Assembly: GCF_902728265.1 (NCBI RefSeq)
Contig: NZ_CACVBR010000004.1
Coordinates: 109,676-173,675 of the forward strand
Origin: Chryseobacterium potabilaquae
Lineage (GTDB): Bacteria > Bacteroidota > Bacteroidia > Flavobacteriales > Weeksellaceae
Length of the DNA: 64,000 nt
Reading direction: 5' to 3'
Positions 16,403 to 25,211 of this stretch are shown here, piece by piece. The position numbers were made by a program, and so were the translations under genes. Positions within the stretch are counted from its first letter, which is position 1. Each line of letters begins with the position of its first letter. The notes under the pieces were generated by a model. That model saw only the letters and a program-made list of their open reading frames with translations. It searched no databases and was not told where the DNA came from.

Positions 16403-19315
16403 ATGCAAGGAAAAGGACTTATTACAATTGTTGCTATTGTACTAGGGTTGATTTGCTTAAATGAGTTACTACCAACATGGTACGCTAGCAAAATTGAAAG
16501 GCAGGCAACAGCTATTGCAGGAGACAATCCGGAGAAGTATCAGAAAGAAATTGCAAAACTTTCAAAGGATACTCTGAATCTAGGATTCACAAAACTTTAT
16601 TACTCGAGAGCGAAAGACAAGGAAATGAAACTTGGACTTGACTTGAAAGGAGGGATTAATGTCCTTTTGGAAATCAACCAAAGAGATCTAGTAAATGATT
16701 TAACCAATTATTCTACTAATCCTATTCTTATCGAGGCTTTGAATAAAACAGATGAAGTTCAGAAGAATTCTACAAAAGCGTATATCGATAATTTTTTTGA
16801 ACAATTTGATGTGATCAACAAAGCAAAAGGAACCAACCTAAAGTTAGCTGATCCTGAATTATTCGGAAATACGAATCTTACCGAAATTAAATATAATACT
16901 TCTGATGATCAGGTAAAGAGTATCGTAAAAAGAAAAATTGACGCTTCTGTAGGAACAGCTTTTGAAGTAATCCGAACAAGAATAGATAAGTTAGGGGCTA
17001 TTCAACCCAATGTTCAGAGAGTACCGGGAACTGCAAGGATTTCTGTTGAAATGCCAGGTATGAAGGATATTGATAAAGTTAAAAAGATGCTTCAAACCTC
17101 TGCAAAACTTCAATTCTGGGAAGTACAACAGATTCCTGAAGTAGCACCTTATTTTCAGACTTTGACAACGATGGTTGCAGCAAAAGGAGATTCTATGGGA
17201 GTTGCTAAAAATATCAACTTTATGAACCTTATGCAAGGTGGAAAATCAGCTAACCCGAGCGCTGTAGGAAGTGTAAAGCTATCTGATACGGCTGTAGTAA
17301 ATAAGGTTTTAAATAGCAAAGTTGCTCAGTCTTTACGTCCTTCAAATATTAAATATACACAATTCATGTGGGGATACAAACCTGAAGCTTCAGATACTGA
17401 GAGCTTAGTATTGTATGCTATTAGAGGAAATATAAATCAAAAGGCACCTGTTGATGGAGCGGTGGAAACAGCTAATATTAGCTATGATGATCTAGGTAGA
17501 GTTGTTGTAGATATGCAAATGGACTCTAAGGGTGCTAAAGAATGGAAAACATTAACTGAGAAAAACGTAGGTAAACCTGTTGCAGTTACTCTTGATAATA
17601 GAGTATATACAGCTCCAAATGTAGTAAATGCAATTCCTAATGGTAGAACCCAAATTTCCGGAAACTTCTCTCAAGAAGAAGCTAAGGAATTGGTAGATGT
17701 ATTAGGTGCGGGAAAATTACCTGCAGGTGCTAAAGTAGTTCAGGCTACTCAAGTAGGACCTTCTCTAGGTCAAGAATCTATTAATGCAGGACTAATGTCA
17801 TTTGTTATTGCATTCTTAATTATTATCGTTTATATTATCTTCTACTATGGTGGGGCTGGTGTCTATGCAGTAATTGCAATGATTATCAACTTATTCTATA
17901 TTTTTGGAATTATGGATTCCGGAGACTTTACGCTTACCCTTCCTGGTATTGCAGGTATTGTTCTTACGATGGCGGTAGCGGTAGATACGAATGTAATTAT
18001 TTATGAGAGAACAAAAGAAGAATTATTTGCAGGAAAGAGTATTCTTGAAGCTTATAAAGATGGATTCAAACATGCCCTAAACGCAATTATTGATGGACAT
18101 ACAACTACTTTCTTAACAGCTGTTGTATTGTTTTTCTTCGGAACAGGACCTATCAAAGGGTTTGCTTTAACATTGATGATTGGTATTGCAATGACTTTGT
18201 TTACTTCTGTATTGCTTTCAAGAGTTATGATCTTCAGTAGGTTGAATAAAGGTAAGGGGCTTTCTGTTTGGACTCCACCTACTAAAAACTTATTCAGAAA
18301 TACTTGGCTTGATTTTATCGGAAAGAGGAAATATGCTTATATTATTTCTGCTATTCTAACGGTTATATGTATTGGATCTATTTTTATTCATGGATTTAAA
18401 TATGGTATCGATTTTACGGGTGGTAGAAACTATGTAGTGAAATTTGATAAAGTAGTAAATGCGAATGACGTTGAAGAAAAGTTGGTGACTATATTTAAAA
18501 CTGAAGATGGTAAAAACTCTTCGGTGGAGGCAAAAACTTTTGGAAATAATAAGCAATTAAAGATTTCTACAGATTATCTTATTGAAGATGAATCGTTAAA
18601 AGCGGATCAGATTATCGAACAAAAATTATTTGAAGGCTTACAATCAAATCTTCCGGCAGGAATTACTTTAAAAGATTTTAAATCAGCAGATAAAGACCAT
18701 GCAGGAATCATATCTTCTGAGAAAGTAGGACCTACGGTAGCTGATGATATTCAAACGCATGGTATCTTTGCCGTGATAGGAGCATTGGGAATTATCTTTA
18801 TCTATATATTATTGAGATTTAGAAAATGGCAGTTTTCCCTTGGTGCTGTTGCAGCATTATTCCATGATGCGGTTATCATTTTAGGAGCCTATTCATTATT
18901 GCATAAATATATGCCATTTAATATGGAAATCAATCAGGATTTCATTGCAGCAATACTAACCGTATTAGGATATTCAATTAATGATACAGTAATTATTTTC
19001 GATAGAATTAGAGAATATCTAAGAGAGAAAAAGTCTTTAACATTAGCCGGGTTATTTGATGATTCTATTTCCAGCACATTAGGAAGAACCTTCAATACTT
19101 CATTTACCACAATCTTGGTGATCTTAGCAATCTTCATTTTTGGAGGAGATAACTTGAGAGGGTTTATGTTTGCCATGTTAATTGGTATTGGTTTCGGTAC
19201 TTATTCATCAATTTTTATTGCATCAGCTATTGCATATGATTTCTTGAAAACAGGAAAAGAAGAAGATGTACACGGTAAAACAACTTCAAATAAAGAAGTA
19301 CTTGCTTCAAAATAA
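16403..19315 (+). CDS. secDF: Fused protein translocase SecDF
   Basis: Proton-driven accessory membrane protein that pulls secreted polypeptides out of the SecYEG channel. This is the single-chain SecD-SecF fusion of 970 aa, common in Bacteroidota. The SecD half has one N-terminal membrane segment, the MKLGLDLKGGINV motif, a large periplasmic region, and five clustered helices with AVDTNVIIYERTKEE. The SecF half starts near 630, has GIDFTGGRNY and a second helix bundle with INDTVIIFDRIREYL. Both halves keep the charged Asp/Arg residues of the proton path. Monocistronic, with its own -7 box and terminator. Confidence 0.95.
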   Translation: MQGKGLITIVAIVLGLICLNELLPTWYASKIERQATAIAGDNPEKYQKEIAKLSKDTLNLGFTKLYYSRAKDKEMKLGLDLKGGINVLLEINQRDLVNDLTNYSTNPILIEALNKTDEVQKNSTKAYIDNFFEQFDVINKAKGTNLKLADPELFGNTNLTEIKYNTSDDQVKSIVKRKIDASVGTAFEVIRTRIDKLGAIQPNVQRVPGTARISVEMPGMKDIDKVKKMLQTSAKLQFWEVQQIPEVAPYFQTLTTMVAAKGDSMGVAKNINFMNLMQGGKSANPSAVGSVKLSDTAVVNKVLNSKVAQSLRPSNIKYTQFMWGYKPEASDTESLVLYAIRGNINQKAPVDGAVETANISYDDLGRVVVDMQMDSKGAKEWKTLTEKNVGKPVAVTLDNRVYTAPNVVNAIPNGRTQISGNFSQEEAKELVDVLGAGKLPAGAKVVQATQVGPSLGQESINAGLMSFVIAFLIIIVYIIFYYGGAGVYAVIAMIINLFYIFGIMDSGDFTLTLPGIAGIVLTMAVAVDTNVIIYERTKEELFAGKSILEAYKDGFKHALNAIIDGHTTTFLTAVVLFFFGTGPIKGFALTLMIGIAMTLFTSVLLSRVMIFSRLNKGKGLSVWTPPTKNLFRNTWLDFIGKRKYAYIISAILTVICIGSIFIHGFKYGIDFTGGRNYVVKFDKVVNANDVEEKLVTIFKTEDGKNSSVEAKTFGNNKQLKISTDYLIEDESLKADQIIEQKLFEGLQSNLPAGITLKDFKSADKDHAGIISSEKVGPTVADDIQTHGIFAVIGALGIIFIYILLRFRKWQFSLGAVAALFHDAVIILGAYSLLHKYMPFNMEINQDFIAAILTVLGYSINDTVIIFDRIREYLREKKSLTLAGLFDDSISSTLGRTFNTSFTTILVILAIFIFGGDNLRGFMFAMLIGIGFGTYSSIFIASAIAYDFLKTGKEEDVHGKTTSNKEVLASK

Positions 19316-19337
19316 TTAATACTACAATAAATATGAC

Positions 19338-19366
19338 AAAGCCTTTCAGAAATGAAAGGTTTTTGT
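19338..19366 (+). terminator. Rho-independent terminator of secDF
   Basis: CCTTTC/GAAAGG stem extended by A-T and G-T pairs, loop AGAAAT, followed by TTTTTGTGTTT. It covers the upstream in-frame ATG at 19352, so that ATG is unlikely to be the MFS gene start. Confidence 0.7.
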
Positions 19367-19403
19367 GTTTATATAGTCTATAAGGATTATCCATATTTTT
19401 TTT

Positions 19404-19411
19404 TATTTTTG
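19404..19411 (+). promoter_or_regulatory. -7 box (TATTTTTG) for MFS gene, leaderless spacing
   Basis: Exact TAnnTTTG match ending 3 nt before the ATG at 19415 and 6 nt before the ATG at 19418. This supports a start here rather than at 19352. Confidence 0.5.
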
Positions 19412-19414
19412 CAT

Positions 19415-20632
19415 ATGATGAAAAATTCGAAAAAAAAAGCAGCCATCGGTTTCATATTCATAACATTACTGATTGATATTACAGGCTGGGGAATTATTAT
19501 TCCGGTAATTCCTAAATTAATAGAAGACCTTATTCAGGGTGATGTAAGTGAGGCTGCTAAATATGGTGGATGGTTAGGGTTCGCATATGCATTTGTACAA
19601 TTTATTTTTTCTCCGGTAGTGGGGAATTTAAGTGATAAGTTTGGGCGAAGACCTATTATTTTAATTTCTCTTTTGGGCTTCGCCTTAGATTATATATTAT
19701 TAGCTTTAGCCCCTAATATTTTGTGGCTTTTTTTAGGGCGAATAATTGCAGGTGTTACCGGTGCAAGTGTTACCGCCTCAAGTGCATATATAGCGGATGT
19801 TTCTAGTGATGAGGATAGAGCTAAAAACTTTGGCCTGATTGGAGCTGCTTTTGGAATAGGATTTATTATAGGACCTGTTTTTGGAGGTATATTAGGTCAT
19901 TATGGAGCAAGAGTTCCATTTTATGCCGCAGCAGGCTTATGTTTGCTAAATTTTCTTTATGGATATTTTATACTTCCAGAAAGTTTAGACAAAGATAAAA
20001 GAAGGGAATTTGACTGGAAACGAGCTAATCCAATAGGCTCATTTAAGTTTTTGGGGAAACATCCTGAAATTTCGGGACTTATTACTTCATTAATATTGAT
20101 CTATATTGCGGGACATGCTATTCAGAGTAACTGGAGTTTCTTTACTATGTATGAATTCAATTGGGATGAAAGAATGATAGGTATTTCTTTGGGAGTTATT
20201 GGCTTATTGGTAGGATTAGTACAAGGAGTATTGATTAGATGGACAACCCCTAGACTGGGAGATCAAAAAAGTATTTATTATGGATTAATATTTTATACAA
20301 TCGCCATGTTGTTATTCTCTTTTGCTTCGCAGGGATGGATGATGTTTTTATTCCTCATTCCTTATTGCTTAGGAGGGATATGTGGTCCGGCTCTTCAATC
20401 TGTCATTACAAAAAGTGTTCCTTCTAATGAACAAGGGGAATTGCAAGGGGCGTTAACGAGTCTAATGAGTGCAACTGCAATCGTTGGACCTCCTATGATG
20501 ACGAATCTATTTTATTTTTTCACCCATGATAATGCTCCATTTAAATTTGGAGGCGCACCATTTTTTCTGGCATTTATTTTAATGGGAATAAGCGTCGTTA
20601 TTACGTATTATGCTTTTCAAAAAAGGAATTAA
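19415..20632 (+). CDS. MFS transporter, TetA/DHA1-like drug or metabolite exporter
   Basis: Major facilitator with 12 hydrophobic segments, 405-406 aa from the chosen start. The loop 2-3 signature GNLSDKFGRRPIIL and the helix-5 motif GLIGAAFGIGFIIGPVFGG (motif C of drug:H+ antiporters) place it in the DHA1 group with TetA-like proteins. A WxWxI-type GWGIIIPVIP at helix 1 also fits TetA relatives. Real substrate unknown; a tetracycline resistance claim is not justified. The frame is open from 19352, but that ATG sits in the secDF terminator, and a -7 box lies just before 19415/19418. Confidence 0.85.
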   Translation: MMKNSKKKAAIGFIFITLLIDITGWGIIIPVIPKLIEDLIQGDVSEAAKYGGWLGFAYAFVQFIFSPVVGNLSDKFGRRPIILISLLGFALDYILLALAPNILWLFLGRIIAGVTGASVTASSAYIADVSSDEDRAKNFGLIGAAFGIGFIIGPVFGGILGHYGARVPFYAAAGLCLLNFLYGYFILPESLDKDKRREFDWKRANPIGSFKFLGKHPEISGLITSLILIYIAGHAIQSNWSFFTMYEFNWDERMIGISLGVIGLLVGLVQGVLIRWTTPRLGDQKSIYYGLIFYTIAMLLFSFASQGWMMFLFLIPYCLGGICGPALQSVITKSVPSNEQGELQGALTSLMSATAIVGPPMMTNLFYFFTHDNAPFKFGGAPFFLAFILMGISVVITYYAFQKRN

Positions 20633-20648
20633 AAAATAAATAATAAGT

Positions 20649-20687
20649 AAAAAATAAGAAATTCATATATGGTTTCTTATTTTTTTT
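20649..20687 (+). terminator. Rho-independent terminator of the MFS gene
   Basis: AAAAAATAAGAAA and its complement make a 13-bp A/T-rich stem with an 11-nt loop, followed by more T. It starts 16 bp after the stop codon. Confidence 0.75.
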
Positions 20688-20801
20688 GTTTTAGAGTGGA
20701 TTTATACAGGATTCTAAAGTAAAATATTTTAAAAATCTTAAAATTTGTTTAAAACTTTAGTTTTCTCTTCATAAATGTATAAACTTTTGTAATTTTACCA
20801 C

Positions 20802-21137
20802 ATGGAATTAAGCTTTGGAGAAATGGCATTAATTGCTATAGCAATTGTTGTATTATTCGGACCAGATAAACTTCCACAAATAGCACGTGATTTAGGTGCG
20901 GGAGTGAGGAAGATGCGTGGAGCAGTGGAAGATATTAAAACGGAAATCATGAAAGAAACAGATAATCCTGTTTCTGAGATAAAACGTGAGATTGAAAAAG
21001 TAAAAGATGCTGCAAAAGATTTTAATCCGATAAAAGATATAGATAAGAATTCGGTAGGTGAGCCTCAAGCCGATGTTGTAGCTTCTGCTCCAAAACCTGC
21101 TGACGATGAGTCTCATGAAGGACCTGTAAGTAGATAG
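20802..21137 (+). CDS. tatA: Twin-arginine translocase subunit TatA/TatB family
   Basis: Short membrane protein of the Tat export system for folded proteins. One N-terminal hydrophobic helix (about 5-20, MALIAIAIVVLFGPDKLP) is followed by the FGP hinge, an amphipathic helix (IARDLGAGVRKMRGAVEDIK) and a long charged, Pro/Ala-rich tail. At 111 aa it is longer than typical TatA and could act as TatB; the family cannot be split from sequence alone. No tatC is in the window. It starts a tight cluster: the PAP2 gene begins 2 nt after its stop. Confidence 0.88.
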   Translation: MELSFGEMALIAIAIVVLFGPDKLPQIARDLGAGVRKMRGAVEDIKTEIMKETDNPVSEIKREIEKVKDAAKDFNPIKDIDKNSVGEPQADVVASAPKPADDESHEGPVSR

Positions 21138-21139
21138 CA

Positions 21140-21706
21140 ATGGAAGAAATAATTCTAGAAGATAAAAAGGTTTTCTTATATCTTAATAATTTAGGAAGTT
21201 CTCCTTTCGATCAGTTATGGATGCTTATTTCCAGTACATGGATTTGGGTTCCGCTTTACATTATTTTTTGCTATCTTTTATTCAAAAATTATAAACTGAG
21301 GTCTTTTGTTTTTATCTTATTGTTTATTGCCATTGGAGTTACTGTTTCTGATCAATTGGCCAGTGTTTTCAAATATGGAGTGGCAAGGTTAAGGCCATGT
21401 CATGATCCTACTTTAGAGCACCATATGAGAATTGTAAAATGTGGAGGACAGTATGGATTTTATTCAGCTCACGCTTCTAATACATTCTTTTTGGCAAGTT
21501 ATTTAACTATTTTATTGAAGGATAAGATTAAATGGTTTCCTTACGCTATATTTGTATGGGCTATAATAGTTTCTTATAGTAGAATTTATTTAGGAGTGCA
21601 TTTTCCGATAGATATTTTGGTAGGAGTGTTTGTAGGATCTTTATTGGGAGTGATATTTGGTGCACTTGCCAAAAAAGTGATCAACAAACAAAATATAATT
21701 TCATGA
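21140..21706 (+). CDS. PAP2-family membrane phosphatase
   Basis: A 188-aa integral membrane acid phosphatase/haloperoxidase-type protein. All three signature motifs are present: KYGVARLRP (Lys78, Arg85), the SAH of GFYSAHASNTF (Ser109, His111), and SRIYLGVHFPID (Arg148, His154). Family members remove phosphates from undecaprenyl pyrophosphate, phosphatidic acid or lipid A, on the periplasmic side. Substrate here is unknown; a role in undecaprenyl or lipid A turnover is plausible. The downstream TPR gene overlaps by 4 nt (ATGA), indicating translational coupling. Confidence 0.9.
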   Translation: MEEIILEDKKVFLYLNNLGSSPFDQLWMLISSTWIWVPLYIIFCYLLFKNYKLRSFVFILLFIAIGVTVSDQLASVFKYGVARLRPCHDPTLEHHMRIVKCGGQYGFYSAHASNTFFLASYLTILLKDKIKWFPYAIFVWAIIVSYSRIYLGVHFPIDILVGVFVGSLLGVIFGALAKKVINKQNIIS

Positions 21707-22521
21707 AAAAGAATTTATTACTTTTATCATTCATTTTTTCTTCATTTAATTTTTACGCTCAAGATAAAACGATTGCAGAAGACTGTTTTAAGAAAGCTGA
21801 TTACAAATGTGCAGAAGAGCAATATTCAAAGTTAGCTCAAAATGAAAAAATTCAACAAATCCAATCGGAATATTATAATAATTTAGGAACATCTCAACGG
21901 AGATTAGGGAAAACTAATTTAGCTTTCAAGTCTTATGAATCTGCTTTGAAAGCAAATCCTATGTCTGCTTCTGTTTATGCAAATTTAGGTTCCATTCATG
22001 GACAAAAAGGAAGTAAGCAGAAGGCTTTAGAATATTTAAATAAAGGCTTGCAAATTGAACCTGAAAGTGCAGATATGTATCTTACTCGTGCGAAAATTTA
22101 TGAAAGTTTGGGTAAAAAAGATCTTGCGGCAAAAGATTTGAATCAAATTTTAAGTTTTGCTCCGGATAATATTTATGCAAGAACAGGATTAGCTAATCTT
22201 AAAAAAAATAGTGGCGATTTAGAGGGCTCATTACAAGATTATAATCAGCTTATTTCTGAGAAACCGGAATCTTTGCTGTACAGTGGTAGGGCGGATGTTT
22301 ACTTTAAGCTAAAGAAAAATAAGGAAGCTCTTGCTGATGTCAATAAAGCTATTTCCATTGATCCTAAATTTGCACAAGCTTATGTGAATAAAGCCTTAAT
22401 CTTATTTGATTTATCAAAACCTAAAGAAGCATGTTCAAGCCTAGATAAAGCGGTAAGTTTAGGATATGAAAAACCTTTACTTTTAGAATATTACGAGAAA
22501 TGCGATAAGAAGGAAAAATAA
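21703..22521 (+). CDS. Exported tetratricopeptide-repeat protein
   Basis: A 272-aa protein with a signal peptide ending near FNFYAQ and about six TPR units spread over residues 25-265, for example YYNNLGTSQRRLGKTNLAFKSY and AYVNKALILFDLSKPKEACS. TPR arrays serve as protein-binding scaffolds; no enzymatic domain is fused. Likely periplasmic. It overlaps the PAP2 gene by 4 nt and ends 5 nt from the convergent rlmH stop, with no visible terminator between. The partner is unknown. Confidence 0.8.
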   Translation: MKKNLLLLSFIFSSFNFYAQDKTIAEDCFKKADYKCAEEQYSKLAQNEKIQQIQSEYYNNLGTSQRRLGKTNLAFKSYESALKANPMSASVYANLGSIHGQKGSKQKALEYLNKGLQIEPESADMYLTRAKIYESLGKKDLAAKDLNQILSFAPDNIYARTGLANLKKNSGDLEGSLQDYNQLISEKPESLLYSGRADVYFKLKKNKEALADVNKAISIDPKFAQAYVNKALILFDLSKPKEACSSLDKAVSLGYEKPLLLEYYEKCDKKEK

Positions 22522-22526
22522 GATTA

Positions 22527-23000
22527 TTAATCGTTATGATAAGGTTTTCCTTGCAAAATCTGATCGGCACGATATACTTGTTCGACAATAAATAACCGGA
22601 TCATCTGGTGGGTAAATGTCATTTTAGATAATGACATTTTTTCATTCGTCCTATTATAAATTTCTTCAGAAAAACCATAGGCCCCTCCGATTAATAGATG
22701 TATTTTTTTTATAGAAGAGTTCATCCAATGATCAATTTTTTGAGAAAATTCACGGCTTGTAAATTGTTTCCCTTTTTCATCCAGAATAATAACTAAATCA
22801 TTTTTATCGATATGATTCATAAAAAGTTTGGCCTCTTCTTTTTTTAAAAGTTCCGGAGACAGATTTTTAGCATTTTTTACATCGGCAATTTCGATGATTT
22901 CAAAATTCCAATGTTTTGGAAGACGTTTAAGATAATAATTAATTAATGAGGTGATTTCTTTATCATCTGTTTTACCAATACAAAGTAAATTAATCTGCAT
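22527..23000 (-). CDS. rlmH: 23S rRNA (pseudouridine1915-N3)-methyltransferase
   Basis: SPOUT-fold methyltransferase that modifies pseudouridine 1915 in helix 69 of 23S rRNA on assembled ribosomes. The 157-aa length is exact for the family. The knot region is visible as LLIGGAYGFSEEI, followed by LSKMTFTHQMIRLFIVEQVYRA and the C-terminal GKPYHND end. It is divergent from the YihY gene; the 31-bp gap carries two face-to-face -7 boxes. Confidence 0.97.
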   Translation of the reverse strand: MQINLLCIGKTDDKEITSLINYYLKRLPKHWNFEIIEIADVKNAKNLSPELLKKEEAKLFMNHIDKNDLVIILDEKGKQFTSREFSQKIDHWMNSSIKKIHLLIGGAYGFSEEIYNRTNEKMSLSKMTFTHQMIRLFIVEQVYRADQILQGKPYHND

Positions 23001-23004
23001 TTCA

Positions 23005-23012
23005 TATATTTG
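23005..23012 (+). promoter_or_regulatory. -7 box (TATATTTG) for the YihY gene
   Basis: Exact TAnnTTTG match on the plus strand, 19 nt before the ATG at 23032. It faces the mirror-image box for rlmH. Confidence 0.55.
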
Positions 23013-23019
23013 CTAAGCA

Positions 23020-23027
23020 CAAATATA
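23020..23027 (-). promoter_or_regulatory. -7 box (TATATTTG) for rlmH
   Basis: Exact TAnnTTTG match on the minus strand, 19 nt before the rlmH ATG at 23000. The arrangement is symmetric with the plus-strand box at 23005. Confidence 0.55.
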
Positions 23028-23031
23028 CTTT

Positions 23032-24027
23032 ATGGGCATACAAGTTCCTAAATTTATCTTGAAAATTCAAGAATTTTTTGATGATATACATATTCCTGTA
23101 CTGGGAATATCACTTTGGCAAATGTTTCAAATATATATATCTGGAATTTTTAAAGGTAATATCGGGCGTAAAGCTGCTGCAATTTCCTGGAGTTTTACAA
23201 TAAGTTTGTTTCCGTTTCTGCTTTTTCTTTTGTCTGTTTTGCCCTATATGCCGCATTATGATAAACTTCAGTTTTATATATTTGAAGTTCTTATTCATAA
23301 TATTTTTCCTTCCAATATGGAAAATGATGTAAGAGGTTATATCGAACAGAATATTATTCCTAATATGAGGGGAATTAGCAATTTAACGATTCTTCTTGCG
23401 CTTATATTTGCAACTAATGGAACTTTCTCTTTGATTAATGGATTTAATGAAAATACAGATGGAAAACTAACCAATGTGAAAGAGTTTATACTTTCGTTTT
23501 TCATTACTATAGGCTTTATTACGATTGTTTTTTTAGCCCTTTTTGGAGTGTATTATTCTGAAGTGGTTTTAAAGCTATTTACTCCTAATTATGATATTCC
23601 GTGGTTGGTGGATAACCTTTCAAAAATCATTGGTTTTGTTTCTTTTCCCTTATTTTACTTTGTTCTTTTAACTCTTTTTTATTGGTTGGGGACGGTGAAG
23701 ATGACTAGATTCAGGCAAGCCATACCAGGTGCTATTCTTACTACTATTTTGTTTGTTGTAACTACTTATTTTTTTGCTATTTATGTGAAAGATATTGCTA
23801 GATATAACGTTCTTTATGGTTCAATTGGAAGCATGATACTTCTTATGGTCTGGGTAAATGTAAATGTCTATCTTCTATTATTTGGGAATGAACTTAATAT
23901 GGCAATCAGGAAAGTAAGGATTGAAAAGTTACTATCTGATGAGCTTATAAAAGAAACATCTTATTTCCACAGTCAATATAAAGAACCTAATTTAGAGAGT
24001 GATGATGAGCATAGACGAAATAAATGA
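23032..24027 (+). CDS. YihY/BrkB-family inner membrane protein
   Basis: A 331-aa integral membrane protein with about six hydrophobic segments, matching the YihY/virulence factor BrkB (UPF0761) family. Recognisable pieces are GRKAAAISWSFTISLFPFLLFLL near 50-70 and YGSIGSMILLMVWVNVNVYLLLFGNELN near the end. The family was once called RNase BN, which is wrong; its function is uncertain, with transporter-like ideas only. It ends 6 nt from the convergent nhaA stop. The C-terminus is hydrophilic and Glu/Asp-rich. Confidence 0.88.
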   Translation: MGIQVPKFILKIQEFFDDIHIPVLGISLWQMFQIYISGIFKGNIGRKAAAISWSFTISLFPFLLFLLSVLPYMPHYDKLQFYIFEVLIHNIFPSNMENDVRGYIEQNIIPNMRGISNLTILLALIFATNGTFSLINGFNENTDGKLTNVKEFILSFFITIGFITIVFLALFGVYYSEVVLKLFTPNYDIPWLVDNLSKIIGFVSFPLFYFVLLTLFYWLGTVKMTRFRQAIPGAILTTILFVVTTYFFAIYVKDIARYNVLYGSIGSMILLMVWVNVNVYLLLFGNELNMAIRKVRIEKLLSDELIKETSYFHSQYKEPNLESDDEHRRNK

Positions 24028-24033
24028 AAGATA

Positions 24034-25209
24034 TTAATCTTCAGGTTCATATTCTTTTTTTGAACTTATATATAATACAATATATCCTATAAGAGATGCA
24101 GAAATAGAGGCTATTAATATAGCGAATTTGGCCTCGTCTTGTATATCTATTTTTTCCTTAAACGATAATAAAGCAATAAAAATAGACATCGTGAAACCTA
24201 TTCCTGCTAAAAGTCCCACTCCTAGCATGTGTGACCATGAACTATTTTGAGGAAGAGAGCTAAGTTTTGATCGTATTGCAATATAGGAAAATAGATTAAT
24301 TCCAATCAGTTTTCCTAGAACCAATCCTGCTATAATTCCCATCCCCAACGTACTTGTCAATCCTTTCATTATATCATTTCCGAAGCTAATATTCGTATTA
24401 GTTAATGCAAAAAGAGGCATGATGAGAAAGCTTACCGGAAAATGAAGTGTATTTTCAAGTTTTTCTAAAGGAGAAATTTTAACATTCGACTCATTGGTAG
24501 GTATGGAGAAGGCAAGTATAACCCCTGCAATTGTGGCATGGATTCCTGAATGGTGAAGGAAATACCATAAAAAAATACCCGGAATAATATAGAATAGAAT
24601 TTTTGTTACTTTGAAGAAATTGAGAATAAACAATAAAATGGATATTCCTACAGATAATAATAAGTAGAACCAGTGAATTTGTTCTGTGTAGAAAATAGCA
24701 ATCACCAAAATAGCTCCTAAATCATCTACAATAGCTAATGCGGCTAGGAAAATTTTTATGGAATTGGGAACTCTATTGCCTAGCATGGAAACAATAGCTA
24801 ATGAAAATGCAATATCCGTTGCCATTGGGATTCCCCATCCATTACTATATTCGGTTCCATAATTGAAAAGGGTATAAATCAATGCGGGAACCAACATTCC
24901 TCCAATTGCTGCAAAAATAGGTAATGAGGCATTTTTAAAAGAGGAAAGTTCTCCCTCGATTAGTTCTCTTTTGATTTCCAGCCCAACCAAAAGGAAAAAT
25001 ACAGTCATTAATCCATCATTAATCCAAATACTTATGGGGTATTTCAAATGGATAAGATCAAAACCTAATTCTCTATCTAAAAATTGTTGAAAACTATTTG
25101 CAGCTGAAGAGTTTGCTATAATTAAAGACGTTAATACGCAAAAAATCAGTATAATTCCTGAAGATTGATTGCTTTTGAAAAATTTTTTAAAATATAAAGA
25201 TAAATTCAT
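24034..25209 (-). CDS. nhaA: Na+/H+ antiporter NhaA
   Basis: Inner-membrane antiporter that exports Na+ in exchange for two protons, supporting pH and salt homeostasis. The 391-aa chain has 12 predicted helices. The ion-binding Asp pair is VDDLGAILVIAIFY, and ATDIAFSLAIVSMLG is the conserved helix 4 stretch; the helix-10 Lys region appears as ALTNTNISFG...GLVLGKLIGI. It begins 2 nt after the relA/spoT stop on the same strand, so it may be the distal gene of that unit. Confidence 0.95.
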   Translation of the reverse strand: MNLSLYFKKFFKSNQSSGIILIFCVLTSLIIANSSAANSFQQFLDRELGFDLIHLKYPISIWINDGLMTVFFLLVGLEIKRELIEGELSSFKNASLPIFAAIGGMLVPALIYTLFNYGTEYSNGWGIPMATDIAFSLAIVSMLGNRVPNSIKIFLAALAIVDDLGAILVIAIFYTEQIHWFYLLLSVGISILLFILNFFKVTKILFYIIPGIFLWYFLHHSGIHATIAGVILAFSIPTNESNVKISPLEKLENTLHFPVSFLIMPLFALTNTNISFGNDIMKGLTSTLGMGIIAGLVLGKLIGINLFSYIAIRSKLSSLPQNSSWSHMLGVGLLAGIGFTMSIFIALLSFKEKIDIQDEAKFAILIASISASLIGYIVLYISSKKEYEPED

Positions 25210-25211
25210 GC

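Noticed and set aside
19352..19414. Upstream start for the MFS gene (MKGFCVYIVYKD)
   Set aside because: The ATG lies inside the secDF terminator hairpin and upstream of the gene's own -7 box.
19415..20632. Tetracycline resistance gene
   Set aside because: The protein is TetA-like in family, but such DHA1 members are common housekeeping exporters and no resistance-specific feature or mobile context is present.
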